DNA of 16,117 bases from Acholeplasmatales bacterium (GCA_016288675.1 JAEELC010000140.1:1-16117), one strand, 5' to 3'. Numbered from the stretch's first letter, positions 7,949 to 15,545 are shown. The notes: generated by a model not told the origin, from the letters alone. Made by a program: numbers and translations.

Positions 7949-7970
7949 ATTACCACCATTATAGATTATA

Positions 7971-9176
7971 TCAAATGATATCTATTTTAATAGTCATATT
8001 TGATAAAGGATATGTGTTACATGCATGAGTATAATTAAATCTTATGTCTGCACGTCTTCTATTATCAGTGATATTTGGAACAAAATAATCTCCACTAATT
8101 ACCTTTATTCTGCACATACCGCATTCACCACTCCTACAGCATGTATGAATTCCTATATGATTTTTTTCAAGTGATACAGCTAATGATTCAATAGATAATG
8201 CACTTATTATTGTTTCATCTATTCCTCTTATAACTTTAATATCAAATCTAGTAGGATCTTTTAATGGGTATTCTTTATCTTCTCTTATATCATTAATTTC
8301 TCCAAAAATTTCTCTTCTTATCCTTTTTGGTTCAACATTTAAATTCATTAGTTGTCCTAAGACAAATTTATACATCATTTGAGGACCACATATAAAATAT
8401 GTAGTTTTTCCATTAGAAGGTTTATAATCAAGGCTATATTTTTCAATTAAAGATTTATTTATAAACCCTTTTTCATCACCAAATCTAGTAATTTCGTTTT
8501 CAGCAGATATTACATGGACCAATTTTACCTTATTACATTTAGATACAATTTCATTTAGTTCATCATCTAAAATATCCTCTTCATGGCTTTTAGTCCCATA
8601 AAGAATTGTTAGATTTACATCTAATTTACCATAAGCAATTTCACGAGCCATAGATATAAAGGGTGTAATCCCTGAGCCACCAGCAAGACCTAAAATATAT
8701 TTAGTGTCACGTAATGGTTCTATATAAAAATGGCCATGTGGAAGATCACACATTAAGCTTTGTCCTACAACAACATCCTCAAATAAGTATTTAGATACAA
8801 AACCATGATGACATTTTTTTACGCATATTTCAAAATATGGATTTAAAGATAGTGCATTTTTTGGTGCACTTATAATAGAATAAGGACGACTTGTATCTAT
8901 TCCTAAAACATTAACAATTATAGAAACATATTGACCAGCTTCAAATGGAGGAAGAGAACCACTAACAGGTTCAAATCTAAATTCTTTTACATCGCAAGAA
9001 ACATCTCTAATACGAGTAATCTTACATTGTATAGGACCCGGATGAAGTTCTTTTGCTAATTCATTAATTGGATCAATTTTATTAATGGTTTCGCTTGAAT
9101 TTAATATATTATTTTTCCTCTTTTCTGTTACATTTTTAGCACCATTAATATCTTTAAAAAATGATTTAATCTTCAA
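7971..9176 (-). CDS. Flavin-dependent NAD(P)H reductase fused to a [2Fe-2S] ferredoxin domain
   Basis: This 401-residue protein should move electrons from NAD(P)H through a flavin to a plant-type [2Fe-2S] cluster. About 45 N-terminal residues carry no motif. The flavin-binding barrel follows with RPYS at 97-100. The nucleotide domain has GLAGGSGITP (163-172) and CGP (263-265). The C-terminal ferredoxin domain has the ligands C347, C352, C355 (C-x4-C-x2-C) and C386. The start is TTG at 9176: no ATG is near, and GAAGGAGG lies 9 bases upstream. The frame overlaps the end of the preceding flavoprotein gene by 11 bp. The architecture resembles oxygenase reductases and Hcr-type reductases. The obvious partner is the overlapping CrtI-like enzyme, but no acceptor is proven. 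Confidence 0.9.
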   Translation of the reverse strand: MKIKSFFKDINGAKNVTEKRKNNILNSSETINKIDPINELAKELHPGPIQCKITRIRDVSCDVKEFRFEPVSGSLPPFEAGQYVSIIVNVLGIDTSRPYSIISAPKNALSLNPYFEICVKKCHHGFVSKYLFEDVVVGQSLMCDLPHGHFYIEPLRDTKYILGLAGGSGITPFISMAREIAYGKLDVNLTILYGTKSHEEDILDDELNEIVSKCNKVKLVHVISAENEITRFGDEKGFINKSLIEKYSLDYKPSNGKTTYFICGPQMMYKFVLGQLMNLNVEPKRIRREIFGEINDIREDKEYPLKDPTRFDIKVIRGIDETIISALSIESLAVSLEKNHIGIHTCCRSGECGMCRIKVISGDYFVPNITDNRRRADIRFNYTHACNTYPLSNMTIKIDII

Positions 9177-10740
9177 GATACTTTTCCTCCTTCATAAAGC
9201 TTAAAATTGTCTTTGCAGCTTTTCTACCATTGGTAATGCAGGGACTCATACCATCTCCCGATATACCATGAGCACCTGCAAAAGCTAAGCCTTTAATATA
9301 GTTTTCATCCTCACTCATTTGCAAACGAGCTACAATATGGTCTTCCATTGTATGTCGATATCCATATATACTTCCCATATAATCTGCAGTATAATGAGCC
9401 ACACTATGTGGCATTTCTATCTCAATATCAACAATATGTTCAAATAAATTAACATTTAATCTTTTAGAAACTGTTTCAATCATATCTTTTGCAATCTTGC
9501 GCTTTAAAGATAAATATTCCTCTTTCTTAACATTTATAAAAGCGCTTGGATGTGGAAGATAAGTAATGGATAAACTAGTTAAACCATCTTCAACACAATC
9601 CTTATTTGCATAATTTAAGCAAATTGTAGTTAAATAGTTATATGGTCCTAATGTTTTTCCATTTTCCCATATAGCATCTAAATCCATATTTGTCTCGCTT
9701 GAAAATACTGAATAATCCTTAATATTTAAATCTCGAGGCTTAGCATCAAGTGTTAAGATTACAGAAACACAAGTCAAACCTATTTCACGTGAATTAGTAT
9801 TTTTAATAGCGTCAAGAGGTACATCATCTATCATTTTTGCATATGCAGTATTAGGATATGTTGAGGTAATAACATATGGCGCATTAATCTTGTCATTACG
9901 TTTTGTAATAACACCAGTTGTATGGTTATTTTCTGTTAATATTTTTATAACTTCTTGATTATATTCAATTTGTACACCAAGCTCTACAGCTCGTTCTGCC
10001 ATACGAAGTGATAATTCATGGCTAAATTCACGACATACATAACTTCCACCAATCAAATAATCAGCCATAAGTACAGCGTAAATAGTAAATGGTAAATCTT
10101 TAAATGGACTACCTACATAAATCCAATAAGCTTTTAGAATATCCTTTACCTTGCTAGGTAAATTAAATTTATCAAGTACTTCTTGAGTACTATAACCAGC
10201 AGTTTTCACAAAATCAGAATGCTTTAAAAGCATCTTAATTTTAGAGCATTTCTTTATGCTTAAAACATTAACTGAATTATAAACACTAGCACATAAATTT
10301 AATAATCTATTAACCTCTTTAAAAGTTCCAGGATATTTTTGTTCTATTTCTTTTGCAGCTTTAAAATCACCTTTTACAAATTTATCATTTTCAATTGAAC
10401 CTGAAAAACCAGCATGCAATGTTATATCTATATTTTCTTTTTCAACTACTAATCTATAAGCTTCAGGTACACGCATCCAATCAACCTTAATCCCAAATTC
10501 CTCTAAAAATCTTCTAATTTTTAAAGGCTTGTGAGGTTCACCTATAGACATCATCTCATGAAGAGACGCTTCCATTTCACGCCCATTGCGTACAAAGCTA
10601 GTCGCAATCCCTCCTGGTAAATTGTGCCTTTCTAACACAAGAACACTTAATCCGCTTGAAGCAAGCTGAATTGCACTTGCTAAACCAGCAAGAGCTCCGC
10701 CTATAACTATACAGTCATATTTATCCTTATAAAATCCCAT
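9166..10740 (-). CDS. CrtI/phytoene desaturase-like FAD-dependent oxidoreductase
   Basis: This 524-residue flavoprotein belongs to the family holding phytoene desaturases, carotenoid isomerases and retinol saturases. The N-terminal dinucleotide fold is clear: YDCIVIGGALAGLASAIQLA, with glycines at 14-19 and a ribose-binding glutamate in VLER (37), then LPGG (41-44). The C-terminal FAD motif is GLAFAGAHGISGDGMSP, about 30 residues from the end. GAGGAATAAAAA precedes the ATG. No carotenoid synthesis gene is present, so a carotenoid role is not supported. Its partner, a reductase-ferredoxin fusion, is translated from an overlapping frame. That pairing would suit a reductive reaction, such as saturating a C=C bond of a lipid-like substrate; this is inference. 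An AT-rich stretch with TATAAT (about 10771-10781) may be its own -10 region. Confidence 0.88.
   Translation of the reverse strand: MGFYKDKYDCIVIGGALAGLASAIQLASSGLSVLVLERHNLPGGIATSFVRNGREMEASLHEMMSIGEPHKPLKIRRFLEEFGIKVDWMRVPEAYRLVVEKENIDITLHAGFSGSIENDKFVKGDFKAAKEIEQKYPGTFKEVNRLLNLCASVYNSVNVLSIKKCSKIKMLLKHSDFVKTAGYSTQEVLDKFNLPSKVKDILKAYWIYVGSPFKDLPFTIYAVLMADYLIGGSYVCREFSHELSLRMAERAVELGVQIEYNQEVIKILTENNHTTGVITKRNDKINAPYVITSTYPNTAYAKMIDDVPLDAIKNTNSREIGLTCVSVILTLDAKPRDLNIKDYSVFSSETNMDLDAIWENGKTLGPYNYLTTICLNYANKDCVEDGLTSLSITYLPHPSAFINVKKEEYLSLKRKIAKDMIETVSKRLNVNLFEHIVDIEIEMPHSVAHYTADYMGSIYGYRHTMEDHIVARLQMSEDENYIKGLAFAGAHGISGDGMSPCITNGRKAAKTILSFMKEEKYLED
9186..9193 (-). promoter_or_regulatory. Strong ribosome binding site that fixes a TTG start
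   Basis: GAAGGAGG on the minus strand lies within the last codons of the CrtI-like gene and 9 bases before TTG at 9176. It supports TTG as the real start of the reductase-ferredoxin gene. Confidence 0.75.
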
Positions 10741-10803
10741 TTTTTATTCCTCTTTATCTTTTCTTATTTAATTATATTATAATACTTAAATTAAAAAATA
10801 AAA

Positions 10804-10822
10804 ACCCTACAAAAAGTAGGGT
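10804..10822 (-). terminator. Intrinsic terminator after the glutaredoxin-like genes
   Basis: ACCCTAC / GTAGGGT forms a 7-bp stem with a 5-nt loop, followed on the minus strand by TTTTATTTTTT. It lies just after the second glutaredoxin-like gene and separates that unit from the CrtI-like operon. Confidence 0.88.
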
Positions 10823-10826
10823 CTTT

Positions 10827-11150
10827 TTAACAACCTTTATGATCTAATGAACAAGCTTTAGCATTTTGTTCATATACTAAATCTTTATATCCAAGTTTTA
10901 ATAAATAGCTTTCCCAATCAGTAAAACATTCATCAGTCTGGCTATCTACTATACAAGGAATTCCTATATCATGAATTTTAATTAGACGATCAAAAATTTC
11001 ATGACGATTATCTCTATACATTAAGAATGATTTTAAATTCTTTAATGATGAAAGAATATCTCTTTCTTCATATTCAATACCAAATTTATCAAAATTATTC
11101 TTGCAGTTTCTGCAATCAACACATAAAGCTGATCCATAAATTATAAGCAT
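10827..11150 (-). CDS. Glutaredoxin-related protein (COG4545-like), cysteine-rich
   Basis: This 107-residue thioredoxin-fold protein starts with strand MLIIYGS and a redox motif CVDC at 10-13, followed by C16. The cis-proline loop is GIPC (63-66). The segment LKNLKSFLMYRD and the tryptophan region ESYLLKLGY match the family I recall as COG4545, glutaredoxin-related proteins of Firmicutes. The C-terminus adds cysteines at 100 and 107, and there is one at 75. Such proteins probably reduce disulfides or handle metals or persulfides; their role is not settled. GAGGTGATTGT precedes the ATG. It is the last gene of a three-gene unit and is followed at once by a terminator. It is a tandem paralogue of the gene upstream. 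Confidence 0.85.
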   Translation of the reverse strand: MLIIYGSALCVDCRNCKNNFDKFGIEYEERDILSSLKNLKSFLMYRDNRHEIFDRLIKIHDIGIPCIVDSQTDECFTDWESYLLKLGYKDLVYEQNAKACSLDHKGC

Positions 11151-11170
11151 ACAATCACCTCAAATTATTA

Positions 11171-11470
11171 TTAACAATCTTCTTCACATTCATCATTAAG
11201 ATTATATATTTTATAACCTAAATCTAGTAAATAATTTCTCCAATGAATTTCTACATTTTTTTCATCAATGATTATACAAGGAATCCCAATCCCATTCATT
11301 TCCTTCATACGGTCAAATTTCTTGTTTGTATCTCTAATATATAAAAAATCTTTTAAGTTCTTTAAATTGTCTGAAATATCTATAAATTCATAATCTAGAT
11401 TATACTTATCTAAATTATATTTAAATTGCTTACAATTTGGGCAAAATTGTGATCCATAATACTTAATCAT
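11171..11470 (-). CDS. Glutaredoxin-related protein (COG4545-like)
   Basis: This 99-residue thioredoxin-fold protein has the redox motif CPNC at 10-13, the cis-proline loop GIPC at 62-65 and a C-terminal pair of cysteines (95 and 99). It shares LKNLK, the RD pair and the YLLxLGYK block with the next gene, so the two come from a duplication. I start it at ATG 11470, because GGTGA lies 5 bases upstream and the protein then lines up with its paralogue; a TTG four codons earlier is less likely. It lies about 20 bp before its paralogue and shortly after the acetyltransferase-like gene, in one apparent operon. A thiol reductase role is likely; the partner is unknown. Confidence 0.85.
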   Translation of the reverse strand: MIKYYGSQFCPNCKQFKYNLDKYNLDYEFIDISDNLKNLKDFLYIRDTNKKFDRMKEMNGIGIPCIIIDEKNVEIHWRNYLLDLGYKIYNLNDECEEDC

Positions 11471-11486
11471 AAATTTCACCAATTAA

Positions 11487-11783
11487 TTATAATTTTTTAA
11501 CGATATCTTTAAACTCTTCTTTTTCAAGCATATGATCTGCATATGAACAAACAGGATTAATGAACAAATGATTCAATCTAGCATATTCTACAATCTTTAA
11601 AACTAAATTTCGTGCAATCCCATGCCCACCAAAATCCTTATCAACAATTGTATGTGTTATAGTTAAAATACCTTGATGGCTTTCAAATTCACAAATACCA
11701 ACTTGTATTCCTTGATACATACATTTACTTGCGCAAAAATCTAAATCTAAAACATATTCTAATTTTTCATCAATAACTTCCAT
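11487..11783 (-). CDS. GNAT-related acetyltransferase-like protein (PF14542 type)
   Basis: This 98-residue protein matches the short GCN5-related family of YjdJ/GTLF3B type. It shows ITHTIVDKDFGGHGIARNLV (42-61), which holds the strand and the acetyl-CoA-binding turn, and the later block INPVCSYADHML (75-86). The family is about half the size of a full acetyltransferase and its substrates are mostly unknown. AGGAGGTACATT gives a strong ribosome site. It is the first gene of the unit with the two glutaredoxin-like proteins. The roughly 100 bp upstream is AT-rich with a candidate TATACT, but no convincing -35 box. Confidence 0.85.
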   Translation of the reverse strand: MEVIDEKLEYVLDLDFCASKCMYQGIQVGICEFESHQGILTITHTIVDKDFGGHGIARNLVLKIVEYARLNHLFINPVCSYADHMLEKEEFKDIVKKL

Positions 11784-11883
11784 AATGTACCTCCTGTTAT
11801 TTATTAACTTTTAAAAAAAATTTTATTTTCAATATTAGTATACATCACAACAATTATTATTTCTTCTTTCATGCTTATAAAAA

Positions 11884-12543
11884 TTATTGGCCTTTATGTC
11901 TAATTTCTTCCCACTCAACATTAGAAAATCTAGCTTTAAAATATATTGGAAGAAATTGTGATAAATATATTGGAAAATATATTAAAGCTTTTATATAATC
12001 TCTAAACTTCTTTTTTTCTTTTAAATTACGCATTAATACAAATGAAATTAATTCTAATGCTATGAATAATGCTCCAATTAAAACAATTAAAACAGTTAAA
12101 TCGTATATAATATTATTCTTTAAAATAGTATTATATATAATTCCTACAATGCTTGTAAGAATTAATAAAGCATAACAGAATATCAATGAAATATAATAGC
12201 TTACACCATAATATTCATCTAAAGCATGTTTATCATGCTTTTTTAATTTTAAAGCTTGCTTATATTTTTTTCTTACTTGTTGATATCCTTTACACCAACG
12301 AATTCTTTGAATAAATGTAGTTTTTCTATCTATAGGTTGTTCATCATAAAAAATAGCTTTTTTATTATAAAAACTTGAAAAATTATTAATTGTTGAATTT
12401 ACAGAAAATTCATAATCTTCAGTTAATGTATAGAAAGGAAAAGAATTATATTTATCTATAATTGAGTTTGAAATAAAATAACCTGTACCTGATGTTGTAA
12501 CAGGTTTATTATTTTTCATTTTTTCTAACATTACCCAAATCAT
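11884..12543 (-). CDS. C-terminal part of a frameshifted family 2 glycosyltransferase
   Basis: This reading frame continues the upstream glycosyltransferase in the +1 frame. It begins with homologous sequence at about KNNKPVTTSGTGYF. It has the acceptor motif TEDYEF and the processive-type motif QRIRWCKG (Q-x-x-R-W), then two or more membrane segments (about 110-135 and 142-165) near the C-terminus. The ATG at 12543 has no good ribosome site and the first ten residues look like out-of-frame translation. I therefore read this as the second half of one gene and not as an independent protein. Related enzymes transfer sugars to cell-surface polymers or glycolipids at the membrane. It ends with EEIRHKGQ. 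Confidence 0.8.
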   Translation of the reverse strand: MIWVMLEKMKNNKPVTTSGTGYFISNSIIDKYNSFPFYTLTEDYEFSVNSTINNFSSFYNKKAIFYDEQPIDRKTTFIQRIRWCKGYQQVRKKYKQALKLKKHDKHALDEYYGVSYYISLIFCYALLILTSIVGIIYNTILKNNIIYDLTVLIVLIGALFIALELISFVLMRNLKEKKKFRDYIKALIYFPIYLSQFLPIYFKARFSNVEWEEIRHKGQ

Positions 12544-13087
12544 TTAAAAACGAAAACAATAATCCACTAGCAATTGTTATTCTATTATGTGTAAAATTTG
12601 TACTATTTCTATAGCCAATAACATAATCATATCCATCTTGATATGACTCAACCATTTCTTCAACAAACTTATAATCTAGTCTATTATCTGCATCAAAAAT
12701 AAAATACATATCATATCTTTTATTTTTTAAAATATCTTTTATGCATAAATCAATAGCTCTTCCTTTAGTACGAATATCAAAGATTGTACGCAAATATACA
12801 TTAACATTATATTTTTCACATATTTGTACAGTGGGATCATCTAAAGATTCAACTATTACATATACATCATTCATATTTATTTTATAGCTTTGATTATTTA
12901 AAGAATCAAGTAATTTTTCAATTACAATTGATTCATTTCGTGCAGGAATTAAAACACATATATTATCAGGTTTATTTCGCTTTATAAGTGAAATCGGTTC
13001 AGCTTTTATATTAATTATATGTAGAATAAAAACTATATTAATTAACATTAAAGCTAATAATACAAGATAAATAATATTGATTATCAT
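12509..13087 (-). CDS. N-terminal part of a frameshifted family 2 glycosyltransferase
   Basis: This 192-residue frame holds the first half of a membrane glycosyltransferase. A membrane segment at residues 1-25 is followed by the GT-A fold, starting at NICVLIPARNES (about 41-52). The nucleotide-sugar and metal site is in FIFDADN, with DAD as the DxD motif. The frame ends at TAA just after NVRKNEK. The homologous sequence continues in the next frame, so a single enzyme of about 400 residues is broken here. The start has GGAG very close to the ATG. An extended -10 promoter lies about 25 bp upstream. Activity would need a correct reading of the frame; see the frameshift entry. Confidence 0.82.
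   Translation of the reverse strand: MIINIIYLVLLALMLINIVFILHIINIKAEPISLIKRNKPDNICVLIPARNESIVIEKLLDSLNNQSYKINMNDVYVIVESLDDPTVQICEKYNVNVYLRTIFDIRTKGRAIDLCIKDILKNKRYDMYFIFDADNRLDYKFVEEMVESYQDGYDYVIGYRNSTNFTHNRITIASGLLFSFLNDLGNVRKNEK
12519..12524 (-). other. Frameshift site at an A6 run in the glycosyltransferase
   Basis: On the coding strand the sequence is AGAAAAAATGAAAAAT. With one A fewer the frame reads RKMKNNKPVTTSGTG and joins both halves. With six A's it ends at TAA a few codons later. It may be a real mutation, a phase-variable run, slippage or a sequencing error. Confidence 0.75.
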
Positions 13088-13110
13088 TTCTCCACATCCT
13101 ATCTATCTAC

Positions 13111-13142
13111 ATTATAACACATTATTCAACATATATTGACAA
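13111..13142 (-). promoter_or_regulatory. Putative extended -10 promoter of the glycosyltransferase
   Basis: TGTTATAAT on the minus strand gives an extended -10 (TG-N-TATAAT, box at 13111-13116). TTGTCA lies at 13137-13142, 20 bp upstream, which is long. Extended -10 promoters tolerate a poor -35 box. Confidence 0.5.
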
Positions 13143-13157
13143 AGCTAATAAAGAAAA

Positions 13158-13180
13158 AAAGCTGAATATTATTCAGCTTT
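13158..13180 (-). terminator. Intrinsic terminator overlapping the stop codon of the FNT channel
   Basis: AAAGCTGAAT / ATTCAGCTTT forms a 10-bp stem with a 3-nt loop, followed by a run of T's on the minus strand. The TAA stop of the channel gene lies inside the hairpin, so the last codons double as stem. Confidence 0.85.
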
Positions 13181-13858
13181 AGAAGATTCTTCTTTCTTTT
13201 CTTTTTTAAAATATTCAACGCTTTTAATTAAGCCGTCAAATACAATTGAACCGACACCATTACCGATAAGCATAATGATAAAATATCCAAATGCCTTCCA
13301 TGAAAAAATTCCTGCATATGTAAAATAAGCAACATTAGCAACAACATGTTCAAATCCTGCAAGAATAAATAAAGAAATTGGCATAAATGCAAATATTACT
13401 TTTCCTAGTGTATATTGGCACTTCTTATGACCATCAACAGCAAGATAAATCATAACGCCACACATCATAGACATAATAAAGATTGAATACCATGTTGAAT
13501 TTAATTTAGCTTCAACAATAGGAGTTGCAGCAGCCTTTAAAACTTCACCTTGTCCTGTTAAACCAATTAAACTAGCTAAAGTTAAGCATCCAACTGCATT
13601 ACCTAAGAAGCATACAAGTAAAGATATGAAATAAATTGGTTTATTATCTAATACATAGCCAACCTTACCAGTATATAACCATAATCCATAATGAATTATA
13701 GAAAATAAACCAATTCCAAACATGAATGAACCAATAACCTTCATTAAATCAGGATTTGATTTTCCATTTGCAAGACATAATAAATATACAGTAGCACCAA
13801 ATGTGATACAGAAGCCAGATAATACTGAACTTAAAAATATTGATAGATACTTTTTCAT
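13169..13858 (-). CDS. Formate/nitrite transporter (FNT) family channel, short form
   Basis: This 229-residue membrane protein has about six hydrophobic segments. It has the family block AGFEHVVAN (167-175), where the histidine (171) corresponds to the central pore histidine of FocA. LYTGKVG (61-67) matches the LFTG region of the other pore loop. FNT channels pass small monovalent anions such as formate, nitrite, hydrosulfide, lactate or acetate; the substrate here cannot be told. It is shorter than most members (about 250-280). I chose ATG 13858 because GAGGAG lies 7 bases upstream and the protein then starts with MKKYLSIF; a TTG-type start 14 codons earlier would extend into the promoter. 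It has its own promoter and its own terminator, so it is probably a single-gene unit. Confidence 0.9.
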   Translation of the reverse strand: MKKYLSIFLSSVLSGFCITFGATVYLLCLANGKSNPDLMKVIGSFMFGIGLFSIIHYGLWLYTGKVGYVLDNKPIYFISLLVCFLGNAVGCLTLASLIGLTGQGEVLKAAATPIVEAKLNSTWYSIFIMSMMCGVMIYLAVDGHKKCQYTLGKVIFAFMPISLFILAGFEHVVANVAYFTYAGIFSWKAFGYFIIMLIGNGVGSIVFDGLIKSVEYFKKEKKEESSKAE

Positions 13859-13883
13859 AAATAATCTCCTCAAAAACGCACAT

Positions 13884-13912
13884 ATTATAGTACAATTCAT
13901 TCATTTTTTCAA
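13884..13912 (-). promoter_or_regulatory. Promoter of the FNT channel gene
   Basis: TTGAAA (13907-13912) and TATAAT (13884-13889) are separated by exactly 17 bp on the minus strand. It lies just after the Nudix stop and about 26 bp before the channel start. This is the best sigma-A-like promoter in the window. Confidence 0.85.
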
Positions 13913-13933
13913 ATATTTTTTAAGTTTAGATAC

Positions 13934-14452
13934 CTATTTGATATATCCTTCTTTAATTAATAAGTTAATAGCATTAATCTCACGTAGTAATTGAGTTTTA
14001 TCAGAATAGCCTAAATGATCATGATTCATATTTGTATCAAGTGCAATTTGACTAGACACAAAACGTAATTCATAGCCTTCTTCTTTTTCATAATTATCTA
14101 AATTACGATAAGCATTAGAAGACAAAATATCATAAAAGTAATAATAATTATCTTGAATGAATAAATCTTCTTCACTACCGCGTTCTTTAACTAATACATG
14201 TCCCCATTCTTTAATTGATACTGGATCTATTACAAGGCCTGCTTCTTCTTGAATCTCTCTTACAAGAGCATCTTCAAAAGATTCGTTATTATCAATTCCT
14301 CCACCAGGAAATTTATAATAATCATATTTATTACTATAAATCATCCCTAATTTATTATCTTTAATATATATACCACGAACAGATGGACGAGAAAAACTCG
14401 TTTCAATTTTTTCTTTATAATTTTTCATATCCATATTAAATAATTCTCTCAT
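13934..14452 (-). CDS. Nudix hydrolase
   Basis: Nudix enzymes cleave nucleoside diphosphates linked to other groups, using metal ions. This 172-residue protein carries the full Nudix box G-x5-E-x7-REUxEExGU: G51, E57 and REIQEEAGL at 65-73. The strand before it reads YYKFPGGG. I chose ATG 14452 because GGGTGA lies just upstream. An ATG four codons earlier has no possible ribosome site, since it abuts the terminator hairpin of the previous gene. No promoter fits between that hairpin and the start, so expression probably relies on readthrough from the DegV-type gene or on a promoter inside it. The substrate cannot be predicted from the sequence. Confidence 0.9.
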   Translation of the reverse strand: MRELFNMDMKNYKEKIETSFSRPSVRGIYIKDNKLGMIYSNKYDYYKFPGGGIDNNESFEDALVREIQEEAGLVIDPVSIKEWGHVLVKERGSEEDLFIQDNYYYFYDILSSNAYRNLDNYEKEEGYELRFVSSQIALDTNMNHDHLGYSDKTQLLREINAINLLIKEGYIK

Positions 14453-14469
14453 AATTTCACCCATAAAAA

Positions 14470-14492
14470 AACTCTTAGATTAACTAAGAGTT
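14470..14492 (-). terminator. Intrinsic terminator or attenuator between degV-like and Nudix genes
   Basis: AACTCTTAG / CTAAGAGTT forms a 9-bp stem with a 5-nt loop and is followed by a run of T's that reaches the first ATG of the Nudix gene. It is a good terminator by shape, yet leaves no promoter space for the next gene. Confidence 0.8.
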
Positions 14493-14498
14493 ATTATA

Positions 14499-15380
14499 TT
14501 ATAAATCTCTATTTTCGCCAATATAGAATAAAGCTAATGTACCTTTACCAGTATGAGATCCAGTAATTAAATCATAATAATATATTTCAACATTATTAAT
14601 TCCTTCAGCATTTAATAAATCTTTTAATTTATTAGCATCATCTAAAGCATCACAATGTGCAATATAAACTGTTTGATTTTTATCAACAATATGTTTAACA
14701 CAAGTCTTAACTAATGTTTGAATAGCAAGCTTTCTACCATGAACCTTACCAGCAAATTCAATTTTGGAATTATTTGCACCATATAGCATTACTTTTAAAT
14801 TTAAAAGTTTAGCAATACGAGCAAGTGTCTTTGTAACACGGCCTGTATGAATTAGATAAGATACATCTCCTACAGTAAATTCACTTCTAACTTTAAACGC
14901 AAATTCATCACAATCTTTTGCAAGTTCTTCTAAAGAAATACCTTCTTTAATCAAATTATAAGCTCTAATAGCTTGTAATCCTTCACCTAATGAAGCAGTA
15001 GCAGAATTTACTACGTGAATAACCTTCTTACCTTTTTCTTCATTAATTTCATCAGCAGCAATACTTGCAGCTTGATATGTTCCAGATATACCTGAAGCCA
15101 TTGTAAAACAAATAATTTCATTACCAGCTTCAATGTCTTTTTCAAAAGCCTTCATAAACGTATCTGGGTTAATTAATGATGTAGATATTTTTTTCTTACC
15201 ACTTTCTAAATCTTCATAAAACTCTTTAGAAATGGCAGGTACATCTATATCATCATCATAACATTTAATATCTTTATCATCAACGTGTAAGTTCATACTT
15301 ACAACTTTAATATCTAAACCTTTTTCTTTTAAAATTGATGGAAACAAATTGCTAGCAGCATCTGTATAAACTTTAATCAT
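14499..15380 (-). CDS. DegV family fatty-acid-binding protein
   Basis: This 293-residue protein belongs to the DegV family (PF02645), which binds long-chain fatty acids; FakB members present the fatty acid to FakA for phosphorylation and entry into phospholipid. The N-terminal IKVYTDAASNL matches the usual start. The ligand-region motifs are KKISTSLINPDTF (63-75) and TMASGISGTYQAA (93-105). The second domain has HTGRVTK, typical of the family's GRIS/GR-rich turn. I start it at ATG 15380 because AGGAG is 8 bases upstream; a TTG six codons earlier is less likely. It has its own promoter. A FakB-like role is inferred, as no FakA gene is visible in the window. Confidence 0.92.
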   Translation of the reverse strand: MIKVYTDAASNLFPSILKEKGLDIKVVSMNLHVDDKDIKCYDDDIDVPAISKEFYEDLESGKKKISTSLINPDTFMKAFEKDIEAGNEIICFTMASGISGTYQAASIAADEINEEKGKKVIHVVNSATASLGEGLQAIRAYNLIKEGISLEELAKDCDEFAFKVRSEFTVGDVSYLIHTGRVTKTLARIAKLLNLKVMLYGANNSKIEFAGKVHGRKLAIQTLVKTCVKHIVDKNQTVYIAHCDALDDANKLKDLLNAEGINNVEIYYYDLITGSHTGKGTLALFYIGENRDL

Positions 15381-15436
15381 GATTTTAACTCCTGTCAAAA
15401 ATCACTCTCCGCCATTCTAATAAACAACTATATCTT

Positions 15437-15465
15437 ATTATATATGTTATTCATTTTTTTTTAAA
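15437..15465 (-). promoter_or_regulatory. Putative promoter of the DegV-type gene
   Basis: TTTAAA (15460-15465) and TATAAT (15437-15442) lie 17 bp apart on the minus strand, about 57 bp before the start codon. The spacer begins with a run of A's. Confidence 0.65.
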
Positions 15466-15510
15466 GGACAAAATTCTTATAAAAGTCTAATTTTTATATA
15501 AATAAAAAAA

Positions 15511-15529
15511 TCTTAGAAAAATACTAAGA
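15511..15529 (-). terminator. Intrinsic terminator after tRNA-Leu
   Basis: TCTTAG / CTAAGA forms a 6-bp stem (extendable by a G-T pair) with a 7-nt loop, followed by TTTTTTTATTT on the minus strand. It lies about 20 bp beyond the tRNA 3' end. Confidence 0.8.
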
Positions 15530-15545
15530 CTTAATTACTAAATAT

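Noticed and set aside
9166..10740. Carotenoid biosynthesis assignment for the CrtI-like gene
   Set aside because: No phytoene or diapophytoene synthase or other carotenoid gene is nearby, and the family is functionally broad; only the fold-level call is supported.
11884..12543. Independent gene starting at ATG 12543
   Set aside because: The first residues overlap the upstream half in another frame, there is no ribosome site, and the homology begins only after the A6 run.
13722..13994. Plus-strand reading frame of 90 codons
   Set aside because: It crosses the FNT gene, its promoter and the Nudix 3' end on the other strand, and has no recognisable features.
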